A stretch of 64,000 nucleotides of DNA from Paenibacillus turpanensis (GCF_011421635.1 NZ_WTLI01000023.1:27862-91861); one strand, 5' to 3'; shown: positions 1 through 8,592, counted from the stretch's first letter. Numbers and translations are program-made. The notes: generated by a model from the sequence alone, not told the origin.

Positions 1-330
1 GGTAAAAATAACGCCTGAGCCGTATCTCTCAAACCACTGCTCCGCTACGTCGATATGCTTTTTATGAATGAGTATGTATTTGCCGTATTTCTCAAGAAAC
101 GGTCTGCCTCCGTACCGGCCGATCCAGTATACAAAAATTTGTGCGATGACGCCCCCGATCGTTCCATAGATGACAGCGCCGACGAACGAGATTTTGTCTA
201 AGGATACGAGATAACCGCCGTACGAGAGCACAATTTCACTTGGAATGACTTCGATCATAAGTCCAATCATAATTCCCCAATAGCCTAAATCCGTAAGCCA
301 CATCAATAGATCATGAATGATTTCGCTCAT
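1..330 (-). CDS. DedA family membrane protein (C-terminus outside window)
   Basis: The reading frame starts with ATG at 330 and runs off the left edge, leaving 110 N-terminal residues. It begins MSEIIHDLLMWLTDLGYWGI, followed by a glycine-rich hydrophobic stretch, then GRYGGRPFLEKYGKYI and a Lys/His-rich turn. This arrangement (hydrophobic re-entrant helix, then G-R-x-G-G-R-x-F/L, then Y-G-K) is characteristic of DedA/SNARE-associated (VTT) proteins. Family members act in the cytoplasmic membrane as lipid (undecaprenyl-phosphate or phospholipid) translocases; which lipid applies here cannot be said. The family call is firm. Confidence 0.88.
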   Translation of the reverse strand, partial: MSEIIHDLLMWLTDLGYWGIMIGLMIEVIPSEIVLSYGGYLVSLDKISFVGAVIYGTIGGVIAQIFVYWIGRYGGRPFLEKYGKYILIHKKHIDVAEQWFERYGSGVIFT

Positions 331-510
331 CCTCCGAAAACCTGCTTTCGTCATATTTTTCCACATCATATTGTAGCACAAGCCCACTTATTCGAACTAG
401 CATCTTTCCGCTAACTTCAGGGCACCGCACAGTATCCGGCATTCGCTGACAAGCCCGCGCATATACATGGACAAAGGCAGTTTTGGATCGTATCAAAAGG
501 AGGGGCTCCC

Positions 511-960
511 TTGTCCAGAGTATTTATTTTGCGAAAAAAACATGTCATTACGTATTCGCTTGCGATGCTGTTTATCGCTGCCGCTTCTCTCGTATATTGG
601 AAAGGTGCGTACAGCGAGCCGGTGGACGGCGCCCCCGACAATCCGCGGGCCATTCATCTGGTAACCGGCGAGTATAAATCCACGCTTCCCGACGGCAAGG
701 AAATCGAGTCCTACCGGTGGGATCCCGGCACGATTCATGTAAAGGAAGGCGAAACCGTCAAGCTTCACATTCTAGGAGTGAACGGCGAGATGCACTCGTT
801 CTATATTGAGGGCACAACGATTAAGGGCGAGGTGAAAAAAGGAAAGGAAACCGTGGTCACCTTCAAGGGTGAAAAAGAAGGGGTCTACCGGATCATATGC
901 GTGCAGCATCCCGACGCCTCGCACAGCGGGCCGATGATCGGTTACATTGTCGTCGACTAG
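511..960 (+). CDS. membrane-anchored cupredoxin-domain protein
   Basis: A TTG start at 511 is chosen because AAAGGAGGGG lies just upstream. The 149-residue product has a basic N-terminus and one membrane segment (about residues 11-30), followed by an extracytoplasmic beta domain. Candidate type-1 copper ligands are visible: His95 (GEMHSF), Cys130 (RIIC), His133 (QHP) and Met142 (GPMIG), with His138 also nearby; this order matches plastocyanin/cupredoxin-like folds. It probably carries electrons or copper at the outer face of the membrane. No partner oxidase is adjacent. A cueP homologue sits far away at 61 kb, so a functional link is speculative. Confidence 0.8.
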   Translation: MSRVFILRKKHVITYSLAMLFIAAASLVYWKGAYSEPVDGAPDNPRAIHLVTGEYKSTLPDGKEIESYRWDPGTIHVKEGETVKLHILGVNGEMHSFYIEGTTIKGEVKKGKETVVTFKGEKEGVYRIICVQHPDASHSGPMIGYIVVD

Positions 961-1043
961 AACCGGCCAGGACTTGAATGCAGGGCGGATGCACCCTCCT
1001 TTTTCCCAGCGCATATGCTGTGGGAGGAAGGAGTCGATGACGG

Positions 1044-1358
1044 ATGCAATTCGGAAACAAAGGAAAACACGAACAGCCGCTTCCGACCGCCCGAGGCATT
1101 CGCCGCTCCTGCAGCAAGGAGCTGTACCGGACAATCAAGCGGCTGAAAACGTATATTCCGCCCGAGAAGGTAAAAGAGGCGGAGGAGCTTTATTTTCGGA
1201 AAGTCGCAGGCAATCTGATTTGGATTGCGGAGAACGGCAAAAACCGTAAAAAGCTGTCCGACTGGTTCGACGAAGCGGTTGCGGACGACATTGCGAAGCT
1301 CTGGGAAATAGACCGCGACCGTCTCTCGCATGCGTTCCGCAACGCCTTTGGCGGCTGA
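1044..1358 (+). CDS. conserved-looking small soluble protein, function unknown
   Basis: This 104-residue protein starts at ATG 1044, ten bases after a strong AAGGAG (1028-1033). It is basic at the N-terminus and then mainly helical and charged (PPEKVKEAEELYFRK, NRKKLSDWFDEAV, IDRDRLSHAFRNAFGG), with no signal peptide or membrane segment. It ends two bases before the stop of the convergent oxidoreductase gene. I do not recognise the family. The ribosome site, the codon use and the Gly-rich terminus argue that it is real. Confidence 0.6.
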   Translation: MQFGNKGKHEQPLPTARGIRRSCSKELYRTIKRLKTYIPPEKVKEAEELYFRKVAGNLIWIAENGKNRKKLSDWFDEAVADDIAKLWEIDRDRLSHAFRNAFGG

Positions 1359-1360
1359 AC

Positions 1361-2035
1361 TTAACGCTTTGCGGCAAGCTGCGCCAGCTGCTCGGACTCC
1401 AGCACCACAGTGCCCTTGCGGCCTTCGCCGGCGGCATGCAGCATCGCTGCGGCTACCGCTGAGGCCTCAATGGGCGCGTATTTGCGCAGGGGACCGAGCA
1501 GCCGAAACGGCAGCACCCTGCTCACGACCGCGGCCGCTTGTTCGCCCAAGCGGAATTCCTTGCGCTCGCCGATGAGCAGAGAGGGACGGACAAGCACCAG
1601 CGCGGGCAGACCCAGTGCAGCCAAATCCCGCTCCATCTCGCCTTTCGTTCGAGAGTAAAATACGCGCGAAGCCGGATTTGCGCCCATGGATGAAATAACG
1701 AGTAGAGCGGCGGCACCTTCCGAGCGGCATAACCGTCCAATCGCGAGCGGATACTCGTAATCCACCTTGCGGAACGCTTCCTGAGTCTTTGCGATTCTAA
1801 TCGTTGTCCCCAGGCAGCAGTAAACATCACTCCCGCCGAACAGCTCGCGATGTTTGCCCAGCTCTTCCTCGGAGAGCTCCGGCACCGTAATTTGGATGAC
1901 CGATAAAGGGGCACCCTCCAGAGGTCTGCGTACAAATGCATATACATCCTTGTACAGCGGGCTTCCCCCTAACAGCTGAAGCAGCTGGGAGCCGACAAGG
2001 CCGCTTCCTCCAAATACCAACGCTCTTTTCTTCAT
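1361..2035 (-). CDS. NAD(P)-binding oxidoreductase, Rossmann fold (atypical SDR/TIP30-like)
   Basis: The 224-residue protein starts at ATG 2035. The N-terminus MKKRALVFGGSGLVGSQLL is a Rossmann nucleotide-binding loop (GGSGLVG). Further landmarks are YAFVRRPL after beta-2, DVYCCLGTT after beta-4, and VISSMGANPASRVFYSRTKGEMER, where Ser-Tyr-Lys spacing resembles the SDR catalytic set. Length and motif order fit the atypical short-chain dehydrogenase group that includes human HTATIP2/TIP30 and bacterial relatives. The substrate is unknown. It is convergent with the small gene at 1044-1358 and is transcribed alone. Confidence 0.75.
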   Translation of the reverse strand: MKKRALVFGGSGLVGSQLLQLLGGSPLYKDVYAFVRRPLEGAPLSVIQITVPELSEEELGKHRELFGGSDVYCCLGTTIRIAKTQEAFRKVDYEYPLAIGRLCRSEGAAALLVISSMGANPASRVFYSRTKGEMERDLAALGLPALVLVRPSLLIGERKEFRLGEQAAAVVSRVLPFRLLGPLRKYAPIEASAVAAAMLHAAGEGRKGTVVLESEQLAQLAAKR

Positions 2036-2212
2036 GCCATTACCGCCTCCGATCGTTGAACATCGTTATGAACCCTTTTCCAATTATTCTCCATTCCCTT
2101 CCAAGCAAGCTCCGAAAGTCAAATGGAAGGAACCACCCCATTGTGCGATTACCTACCTCCGTTTATAATTAGAAAATCTTACCGCCATCCTACAAATTCG
2201 GAGCGTGATTGT

Positions 2213-2980
2213 GTGGAACAGCCCGCCATAGAGGTATTACTATTTCTGATCGGTGCAGGCTTCTTAGCTGCGTTTATCGACTCCATCGTCGGCGGCGGCG
2301 GTCTCATTTCCCTGCCCGCGCTGCTGCTCGCCGGACTGCCGCCGGGAATCGCCATTGGCACCAATAAGCTGGGAGGCACCTTTTCTTCGTTAACCAGCAC
2401 ATTGTCATTTTTGCGTTCCGGAAAAATTCATCTTAAGCTGGCAATGAGCCTGTTCGGGTTCTCCTTTGTCGGCTCGGCTATCGGCTCCTACATCATTACC
2501 CTGCTGCCTTCAGCCTTTTTGAAGCCAATGGTTATCGTTCTGCTTGCGCTTGTCACGATTTATACACTGTTCAAAAAGAATTGGGGCAAAGAGTCGACCT
2601 ACACTGATATTACCACAAAAAAATGGGTGTTGAGCGCAGTCATCGCGTTTATCATCGGCTTTTACGACGGATTCTTCGGACCAGGAACAGGCTCGTTCCT
2701 GCTGTTCGCCTTTCTGCTGCTCGGCTTCGACTTCGTAACAGCGGCCGGAAATGCAAGAATGCTCAATTTCGCCAGCAACATCGCCAGCCTCCTGACCTTC
2801 ATTGCGCTTAAGCATATTAATTTTTACTATGGGCTTCCAATGGCAGTGGCCATGATTGCCGGGGCGTGGATTGGGTCCCGATTTGCCATTCGCAATGGCT
2901 CAACGTTCGTAAAGCCGCTGTTTATCACAATGTCGACGCTGCTGATCGGCAAACAAATTTGGGATTTGCTTATCCGCTAA
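2213..2980 (+). CDS. TSUP (TauE/SafE) family membrane permease
   Basis: GTG at 2213 is the preferred start because GGAG lies nine bases upstream; an ATG farther upstream (2123) would add a hydrophilic tail unlike the family. The 255-residue product has about eight hydrophobic segments and two family-typical glycine motifs, DSIVGGGGLISLP near the N-terminus and DGFFGPGTGSFLL in the middle, as expected for the internally duplicated TSUP fold. Relatives (YfcA, TauE, SafE) export or import sulfur-containing or organic anions. The substrate here is not indicated by neighbours. A strong terminator follows. Confidence 0.88.
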   Translation: MEQPAIEVLLFLIGAGFLAAFIDSIVGGGGLISLPALLLAGLPPGIAIGTNKLGGTFSSLTSTLSFLRSGKIHLKLAMSLFGFSFVGSAIGSYIITLLPSAFLKPMVIVLLALVTIYTLFKKNWGKESTYTDITTKKWVLSAVIAFIIGFYDGFFGPGTGSFLLFAFLLLGFDFVTAAGNARMLNFASNIASLLTFIALKHINFYYGLPMAVAMIAGAWIGSRFAIRNGSTFVKPLFITMSTLLIGKQIWDLLIR

Positions 2981-2987
2981 AAAATAC

Positions 2988-3028
2988 GCCTCCGCTGCTT
3001 TTAAAAGCACGGGGGCTTTCTATTTTTT
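2988..3028 (+). terminator. intrinsic terminator after the TSUP gene
   Basis: GCCTCCG-GCTTTT and AAAAGC-CGGGGGC form a long stem starting eight bases after the TSUP stop codon. A T-rich tract (tttctatttttt) follows. Confidence 0.85.
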
Positions 3029-3171
3029 ATCGAAAAATGGAAGGGCTTAACCTATTTTTCTTCCTCTATTCACATTATTATTGTAGGAAGATAGTAACAA
3101 AATGGTAGGTCCATATACCACTTTCCTTGTCTCGACAATTTGTATTTTTACCGGAAAGGTCAGGTACTTTC

Positions 3172-4284
3172 ATGCTCGAAAAAGACATACAGCTTGATAC
3201 ACGGTCCTTAACTCGGGATTTGCTGACCGCCTGCTGGTGGATTTTTGCGTTGTATTTGCTGGGAACCGGCTGCAACGCTATTTTTACATCCAAAGAAAAA
3301 GTGATGTTCCTGCGGGAGTTCGTTGTCCTGCCTTCTCTTAAAATCGCCGCTGTCATCGGGCTCATGGAGCTGCTGCTGCTGCGAAATGTAAAGCATATCG
3401 AGTATTATTTGATCGTTGCCATGAACTTGATTGCCGCCGTGATCATTACCGCTTTATATGATTTGCCGATGGGCATTTATGTGCTTGTTTTTCCGATTAT
3501 GACCTCTATGTTTTTCTACAGCCGTAAGCTTGCCTTGTTTTCCTGCTCTCTTGGCCTTGCCTCGCTGCTTCTAATCTTGACGCTGTCCAAAGTGCGAATG
3601 TATATGGGACACTCCGACATTATTCTCATTGTGGCCATCCTGCTGGCATCGGCTTTGCTTATTTCCAGCCTGATGAACCGCGCCTTTAAAATTGCGGATC
3701 AATTAATTCGAACCGTTGAAGAAAAGCAGGCGCTGCAAACGAAAGCGGTTCTGATGGAGCGGCTGAACCGGATCGATCCGGCTACGGAGCTGTATAACCA
3801 TAGATCGTTTCACGAGCATATCGACAGCCTTCTGCAATTAAGTCAAACCGCCTCTCTCGACATCCATTTGGCACTGCTGGACATCGATAACTTCAAACGA
3901 ATCAACGATACGTTTGGTCATCGCACAGGCGATATTATCATTGCCTACGTGGCCAGCCAGATTCGGGAAAACAGTGATCCGAATGATTTTGCCTCCCGAT
4001 ATGGCGGGGAAGAATTTGCCATCGTCAGTGCTGAGAAATCCGGCGAGCAATTTTACGCCATGATGGAAAAAATTCGAAAATCCATTGGTGAAGTTCGGCA
4101 CACGCAGCTCGGAGGAGATAGCATTACCCTCAGTATTGGGATTGAAGCCTATCGGAGCGGCATGAGCAAGGAGCAGCTGTTTGAAGGTGCCGATTCAGCC
4201 CTGTATTATGCGAAGAGGAACGGAAAAAACCGGACCGTGCGGCCCGGTGAAATGGAATGCGGCGAAAAACCGCATTTGGCTTAG
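3172..4284 (+). CDS. membrane diguanylate cyclase (GGDEF domain, GGEEF)
   Basis: ATG 3172 follows GGAAAGG by about eleven bases; an upstream TTG is in frame but lacks a good site. The product (370 residues) has an N-terminal membrane domain of about five to six helices (residues 15-170), a short coiled linker, and a C-terminal GGDEF domain from about 195. Catalytic features are complete: LDIDNFKRINDTFGH (Mg/GTP site) and RYGGEEF at residues 276-282. The product inhibition I-site RxxD, expected four residues before RYGGEEF, reads DPND (269-272), so it is missing. The enzyme should make c-di-GMP at the membrane without classic feedback inhibition. It converges tightly on yyaC, with no bases between the stop codons. 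Confidence 0.92.
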   Translation: MLEKDIQLDTRSLTRDLLTACWWIFALYLLGTGCNAIFTSKEKVMFLREFVVLPSLKIAAVIGLMELLLLRNVKHIEYYLIVAMNLIAAVIITALYDLPMGIYVLVFPIMTSMFFYSRKLALFSCSLGLASLLLILTLSKVRMYMGHSDIILIVAILLASALLISSLMNRAFKIADQLIRTVEEKQALQTKAVLMERLNRIDPATELYNHRSFHEHIDSLLQLSQTASLDIHLALLDIDNFKRINDTFGHRTGDIIIAYVASQIRENSDPNDFASRYGGEEFAIVSAEKSGEQFYAMMEKIRKSIGEVRHTQLGGDSITLSIGIEAYRSGMSKEQLFEGADSALYYAKRNGKNRTVRPGEMECGEKPHLA

Positions 4285-4794
4285 CTATAACGTTAGGCGG
4301 ATGGCTGCTGCAATTTCATCAGCCATCTTCATGACCCGGTACAACGAGGTGGTTTGAAGCGTCCAGTACGGCTTCAAGCCCATTCGATTCACAATCGCGG
4401 CGACGCTGAAATCACCGACCGGCGGCAGCTTCCCGCCAACGGAATAGGCCGGCTGCAGCGGCGCATGCTCCGCCTGATACAGACCGACCGACTCGGCCGT
4501 CTTGCCAAGACAAGCGTCAATAGCGAGCACCCATGCGCCATCGGGAATTTCTTTCGTCCGTAAGACGAAGGAATCCGCGTCCAAGGGACGGTCCATCGTT
4601 CCGATGACATGGGGATACCCGTGCTGCCGGAGTGCAGTACCGACAAGCGGACCGAGAGCATCCCCAGTCGATCGATCGGTTCCGATACATAAAAACACGA
4701 GGGGGCGCTCCGGCGCCTCTTTTATTTTATCTTTTACAGTCGCAAAGAAGGCCGGAAGCTCCGCTCCGGTTATTTTGCCGTTCGCCTGCGTCAA
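4285..4794 (-). CDS. yyaC: YyaC family protein (spore protease-like)
   Basis: TTG 4794 is chosen because GGAGGTGG lies upstream and the codon overlaps the lrgB stop codon (TTGA), a translational-coupling arrangement. The 169-residue product contains FLCIGTDRSTGDALGPLVG, IGTMDRPLDADSF and LAIDACLGK, and SVGGKLPPVGD near the end; these mark the YyaC family, structurally related to germination protease (GPR) and hydrogenase-maturation proteases. In Bacillus yyaC is a sporulation gene. Here it is the third gene of an lrgA-lrgB-yyaC operon, which ties it to a holin-like membrane system. Confidence 0.85.
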   Translation of the reverse strand: MTQANGKITGAELPAFFATVKDKIKEAPERPLVFLCIGTDRSTGDALGPLVGTALRQHGYPHVIGTMDRPLDADSFVLRTKEIPDGAWVLAIDACLGKTAESVGLYQAEHAPLQPAYSVGGKLPPVGDFSVAAIVNRMGLKPYWTLQTTSLYRVMKMADEIAAAIRLTL

Positions 4795-5513
4795 GGCGTC
4801 CCACCTCCGTTGAGCCAAATCGACAGCGGTATCGCGGCGACGGCCGTTACGATGCCGGCCAGCGCCATGGCCGCGCCGCTGACGCCGCCCAGCAGCTCGG
4901 ACTCGCGGACGAGCCGCGCCGTGCCGATGCCGTGCGAGGCAGTGCCGACGCCTACCGCGAGCGGGATGTCGGCGCTGACGCCGAAGAGGCGCAGCAGCCT
5001 CGGGCCGGCCATGCTGCCGAGCAGGCCGGTCATGACGGTGAAGGAGGCCGTCAGCGGCGCGTTCCCGCCGAGAAGGGCCGACACCTCCACCGCAATCGGC
5101 GTCGTGGCGGCCTTCGGCAGCATCGACACGGCCAGCTCGCGCGAGCCGCCCAGCGCGGCGACGAGGCCCCAGGCCGCCGCGATCGACGCGGCCGAGCCGG
5201 CGGTTACGCCGCCGAGCACTGCCAGCCAGGCCGACTTCAGCTTCGGCCACTGCTTATACAGCGGCACCGCTAGGGCGACCGTCGCCGGCCCGAGCAGCGC
5301 CGTAAGCCAGCTGCCGCTGACGCTCATGTACAGCGCCAGCGGCACGCGCAGCAGCGCAAGCACCGCGTACAGCAGCACGCTTGCGGCAAACAGCGGATGC
5401 AGCCACGCAAAGCGGCTGCGCAGCTCCAATGCGGCGGCATAAGCGCCGACCGTCAGCGCTACGCCTGCCATCGGGTCGCTCCACAGCCGCCCCCACAACA
5501 CGTCAAGCTCCAT
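4791..5513 (-). CDS. lrgB: LrgB family membrane protein
   Basis: ATG 5513 follows GGCGGAGGG. The product (240 residues) begins MELDVLWGRLWSDPMAGVAL and has many hydrophobic segments. The family signature is clear in LPKAATTPIAVEVSALLGG and in GVGTASHGIGTARLVRE, both typical of LrgB/CidB/YohK proteins. LrgAB/CidAB modules act as holin/antiholin-like or small-metabolite (pyruvate) transport systems in the membrane. It overlaps lrgA by eleven bases upstream and yyaC by four bases downstream. GC content is visibly higher here than in neighbouring genes. Confidence 0.9.
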   Translation of the reverse strand: MELDVLWGRLWSDPMAGVALTVGAYAAALELRSRFAWLHPLFAASVLLYAVLALLRVPLALYMSVSGSWLTALLGPATVALAVPLYKQWPKLKSAWLAVLGGVTAGSAASIAAAWGLVAALGGSRELAVSMLPKAATTPIAVEVSALLGGNAPLTASFTVMTGLLGSMAGPRLLRLFGVSADIPLAVGVGTASHGIGTARLVRESELLGGVSGAAMALAGIVTAVAAIPLSIWLNGGGTP

Positions 5514-5856
5514 GGCGTTTCCCTCCGCCTCGGCCCAGCAAACGAGTGACCCAGCCTGCAGCCGCCAGGCTGGCAATAAAGCTGCCGAGGAAGCCTGCGG
5601 CTGCCGGCAGCCACTGCCCGCCCAGCCCGGCGAAATAAATCGGGCTCACCACAATAAAGGGAATAAAAAAGAGCATCATATGGCGCAGTAGAAATTGCGC
5701 ACTTTCTTCAACGGTCTGCAGCGAGACCGTTCCTGTAAATAAAGCGGCCGCCAGCAGCAGCATGCCTAGAACTCCGGCCGGCATCGGAATGCCCAGCACG
5801 TGATGCCCCGCCAGCCCCGCACCGTAAAACAGAGCCAACACCGCAAAGCCTTTCAA
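5503..5856 (-). CDS. lrgA: LrgA/CidA family holin-like protein
   Basis: This 117-residue protein is read from TTG 5856, which has GGAGGAA upstream. The N-terminus contains GIPMPAGVLGMLLLAAAL, the LrgA/CidA signature (P-x-P-x-x-V-x-G-M), followed by VEESAQFLLRHMMLFFIPFIVV. Four membrane segments are predicted by eye. It is the first gene of the overlapping lrgA-lrgB-yyaC operon and is the holin-like partner of LrgB. Confidence 0.88.
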   Translation of the reverse strand: MKGFAVLALFYGAGLAGHHVLGIPMPAGVLGMLLLAAALFTGTVSLQTVEESAQFLLRHMMLFFIPFIVVSPIYFAGLGGQWLPAAAGFLGSFIASLAAAGWVTRLLGRGGGKRHGA

Positions 5857-5985
5857 GCCTATTCCTCCCCATCATGCACGGCTCTATAAAAAATGAGCAT
5901 ACTTATCGTACCACAAAAGGAATAGGTTTTTTGTCAAGAAGCTGGTACAATAATGACAATGATCCGAACGAAAGGATGAAGACCG

Positions 5986-6210
5986 ATGGATTTAACGCAG
6001 AAAACAGTCGAGAATGTCGCATACATGGTCGAGGAAATTAAACAAAAGCTGAGGGTGGTTTCCGGCGCCGCAATTAAAGGCTCCCACTTTAACGAGGATC
6101 AATATGACGATATTAAAGATCTGTACGACCTGGTAAACAGCAAGGACAAATTCAGCATCAGCGAAATTGAAGCGATTGTCGCAGAGCTCGGCAAGCTCCG
6201 CAAGGCTTAA
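5986..6210 (+). CDS. yfkK: UPF0435 / DUF1128 protein YfkK
   Basis: This 74-residue acidic protein has ATG 5986 with a purine-rich site (GAAAGGATGAAG). Its sequence closely follows the Bacillus YfkK pattern: N-terminal MDLTQKTVENV, EEIKQKLRVVSGAAIK, the IKDLYDLVNSKD block, and the terminal FSISEIEAIVAELGKLRK. The function of the family is unknown. The stop codon shares a TTAA tetranucleotide with the stop of the convergent ywmB-like gene. Confidence 0.92.
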   Translation: MDLTQKTVENVAYMVEEIKQKLRVVSGAAIKGSHFNEDQYDDIKDLYDLVNSKDKFSISEIEAIVAELGKLRKA

Positions 6211-6953
6211 TATTCAATGAACAGGGCCGGTGTGCCCAGCGTCAGCCTCCATGCTCCGTTCTCCGTGTCCCGGTGAACGGCGGCTTGGAGGTTTATTTTT
6301 TGCACCTTAGAGCCCGGCTTCATAGCCGCTTCAGCCGTGAACTTATCGGAGCTCATCGACATGCTATAGGAGCCGGAATCTACATAGCTGTCCACTGCTT
6401 CGGCCGCAGCTGCTTCACGAATGCTCTCCATAAGCTTCAGCTCTCCGTCAGCGATGAGCTGGCCCTTGACTGCCCCTTGAATATTAACGACCCATGCACC
6501 CTTTGCATGAACACGATCGGAATAATGTGCCAGCTCCTCCTGCAGCGCACCCAGCTGCTCCACAGCGGCCGCAGCCTCACCGTCCAATTTCACCGTAATC
6601 CGCATTCCCGAGTCTACGGGCATCGCCATCAGGGTCAGCTGCGCTCCATCCGCCGTGCGATACGTTCGAGTGACAATCTCCGCCCCCGCATGCCCAGCGT
6701 CCTTATCAGCGCCGCTTACTTCCTCCCACCCCGTACCCGGAGCCGGCAGGGCTGCTTCGTCCGATGGCAGCGCAGCGCTCCATTTGGCCGACAATTGCAC
6801 AGGGCCTTCTAGCTGCTCATGAGCAAGCTCCAATAGAGCAAGCGCATCCCCGCGGGCGTTTCCATCCGCCGCTTTCGCGTGTACCAAGCTCCATCCGCCA
6901 AGCATAATCACTGCCGCCACCAACAGCACCCACAGACCTGCATTCCGCTTCAT
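6207..6953 (-). CDS. secreted YwmB-like (TATA-box-binding-fold) protein
   Basis: The 248-residue product starts at ATG 6953 with a signal peptide or anchor (residues 1-27, ending ...SLVHAKA). The mature part alternates helices and strands without enzymatic motifs. General layout, length and blocks such as VTRTYRTADGAQLTLMAMP and the YSMSMSSDKF ending suggest the YwmB family (DUF1779, a TATA-binding-protein-like fold) found near sporulation genes in Bacillus. This assignment rests on recall of family shape rather than a strong motif. Confidence 0.6.
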   Translation of the reverse strand: MKRNAGLWVLLVAAVIMLGGWSLVHAKAADGNARGDALALLELAHEQLEGPVQLSAKWSAALPSDEAALPAPGTGWEEVSGADKDAGHAGAEIVTRTYRTADGAQLTLMAMPVDSGMRITVKLDGEAAAAVEQLGALQEELAHYSDRVHAKGAWVVNIQGAVKGQLIADGELKLMESIREAAAAEAVDSYVDSGSYSMSMSSDKFTAEAAMKPGSKVQKINLQAAVHRDTENGAWRLTLGTPALFIEY

Positions 6954-7274
6954 TCGTCCCGCCTCCGCAACCGAATCTGGTAATCTATCACCAGTATGAC
7001 CGCGGCGTTGCTAGATTATACTCTTGGGACCGAAAATTTTTCGCTATCTATTCATGAGGTTTACGTCGTGTCATTGCCGAAACAAGAAAAACTTCTATCG
7101 AAGTCCTTTCAAAGAAGCGGGTACGTCATTAAGCGTTTTCCTTGGTATAGAATTTACTCGTTCCGACCTCAGCGAAACTTATAAATTCTATAACGTTAAA
7201 AAAGCACATCTCGGAAGTGAGATGCGCTTTAAGCATGCGATTATGTTTTATACCAACTTACCAAGTTACCCTCT
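6954..7274. other. gene-free stretch between ywmB and patB
   Basis: It holds the patB terminator (7201-7230) and presumably the promoter of the ywmB-like gene. Short open frames on the plus strand have no ribosome site and odd composition; nothing else was recognised. Confidence 0.5.
7195..7230 (-). terminator. terminator of patB
   Basis: AAAGCACATCTC (7201-7212) and GAGATGCGCTTT (7219-7230) form a 12-bp stem with one mismatch. On the minus strand it ends in a run of six T, 45 bases after the patB stop. Confidence 0.85.
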
Positions 7275-8453
7275 TTATCTCGCTTGAGATTTGGCTGCGC
7301 CGATAAACCGGTCCAGCGCTTCCTTCAAGGTCGCTCTCGTACATGCCATATTGATGCGGAGATGACCTACGCCTTCCTCGCCGAACACGGAGCCCTCGCT
7401 AAAAGCTACCTTCGCCTGCTTGAACATTAGCTCCTTCAGCTCCGGAACGGAACGGCCCAGTCCGCGGCAGTTGACCCACAGCAAATAGGTACCCTCCGGA
7501 CGCATCGGCTTCACTTCCGGCAGCTCGTTCTCCAGACGTTCGATTGCATAATCAATGTTCCCCTTAAGATGAACGAGCAGGGCGTCCAGCCATTCATCCC
7601 CGTATTGATAAGCAGCCTCTGTCGCCACAGGACCGAAGAAATTGGTCATATGCAGTGAGAGCGCCTTAATCCGGTAATCCAGCTTCCGCTTAAGCTGAGC
7701 GTTCGGCGTTACCATAAAGGCGTAATGCAGCCCCGGTATATTAAACGTTTTGGATGGAGCGAGCACGGTCAACGTAATGTCCGCCAGCTGTTCCGAAATA
7801 GAGGCGAACGGGATATGGGGATGACCCGGATAGGTATGATCGCAGTGAATTTCATCGGAGACAACGGTTACCCCGTATTTCAAGCAAAGCTCGCCAAGAC
7901 GGGAAAGCTCCTCCTTCGTCCATACTCTTCCCCCCGGGTTATGCGGGTTGCAAAGCAGGATGAGCTTAACACCTTGTCGGAACTGCTGCTCAACATCGGC
8001 GTAATCCATCACAAAACGGCCGTCCTGCTCCAGCAGCGGGCTGCGCACAATTTCTCTGCCGTTCATGCGAATGACGTCAAAAAACGGGTAATATACCGGC
8101 GTTTGCACGAGTATGCGGTCGCCCGGCTCGGTAAAGCATTCCACGGCAAGACTCAAGCCCGTTACCACTCCCGGCAGATCGGAAATCCACCCCGGCTGAA
8201 TACTCCATTGGTGACGGCGCTGGAACCAGCCGATAATGGCTTCATCAATGTCGTTCGTTCGGATCTGGTAGCCGTAAATGCCTTCTTGAGCACGCTTTAC
8301 CAGCGCCTCCTCAATTTGCGGCGGGCTTTTGAAGTCCATATCCGCCACCCAGAGAGGAAGCAGATCAGCGTCCCCGAACAGCTTTTCGGATTGATCCCAT
8401 TTGTAGGAACGGGTATTTCGGCGATCTATATGATCATCAAATGAAAAAGACAA
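7275..8453 (-). CDS. patB: MalY/PatB family PLP-dependent C-S lyase / aminotransferase
   Basis: The 392-residue product starts at ATG 8453 (MSFSFDDHIDRRNTRSYKWD). PatB/MalY hallmarks are the early LPLWVADMDF motif, the CNPHNPGGRVW block, SDEIHCDHTYPGH and the PLP-binding lysine in APSKTFNIPGL. These fold-type I enzymes cleave cystathionine or cysteine conjugates, giving homocysteine or H2S plus pyruvate and ammonia. Length equals that of B. subtilis PatB. It stands alone with its own terminator; no sulfur operon is adjacent. Confidence 0.9.
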   Translation of the reverse strand: MSFSFDDHIDRRNTRSYKWDQSEKLFGDADLLPLWVADMDFKSPPQIEEALVKRAQEGIYGYQIRTNDIDEAIIGWFQRRHQWSIQPGWISDLPGVVTGLSLAVECFTEPGDRILVQTPVYYPFFDVIRMNGREIVRSPLLEQDGRFVMDYADVEQQFRQGVKLILLCNPHNPGGRVWTKEELSRLGELCLKYGVTVVSDEIHCDHTYPGHPHIPFASISEQLADITLTVLAPSKTFNIPGLHYAFMVTPNAQLKRKLDYRIKALSLHMTNFFGPVATEAAYQYGDEWLDALLVHLKGNIDYAIERLENELPEVKPMRPEGTYLLWVNCRGLGRSVPELKELMFKQAKVAFSEGSVFGEEGVGHLRINMACTRATLKEALDRFIGAAKSQAR

Positions 8454-8592
8454 GTCATGCAGCTCCCTTCAAATGCCAATTGTATTACCATTATACTAAA
8501 CGGGGGCAAACTGAACAGCCCCTTTCTCGCCCTCGCAGGCTGAAAAAGAGGCTGATCTCATCGTTATAGAGCTCTTTCTATAGCGCTCACGA

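Noticed and set aside
2123..2212. Longer N-terminus for the TSUP protein
   Set aside because: The ATG at 2123 adds 30 polar residues without similarity to the family; GTG 2213 has GGAG at good distance.
4632..5442. Long plus-strand open frames over lrgB
   Set aside because: They are antisense shadows in a high-GC stretch; composition is Arg/Ala/Ser-rich, there is no ribosome site, and lrgB/yyaC on the minus strand match known families.
7024..7287. Plus-strand frame between ywmB and patB
   Set aside because: No ribosome site, runs through the patB terminator and into the end of patB.
8454..8592. SAM or T-box riboswitch upstream of patB
   Set aside because: No conserved core motif or terminator/antiterminator was found in the leader.
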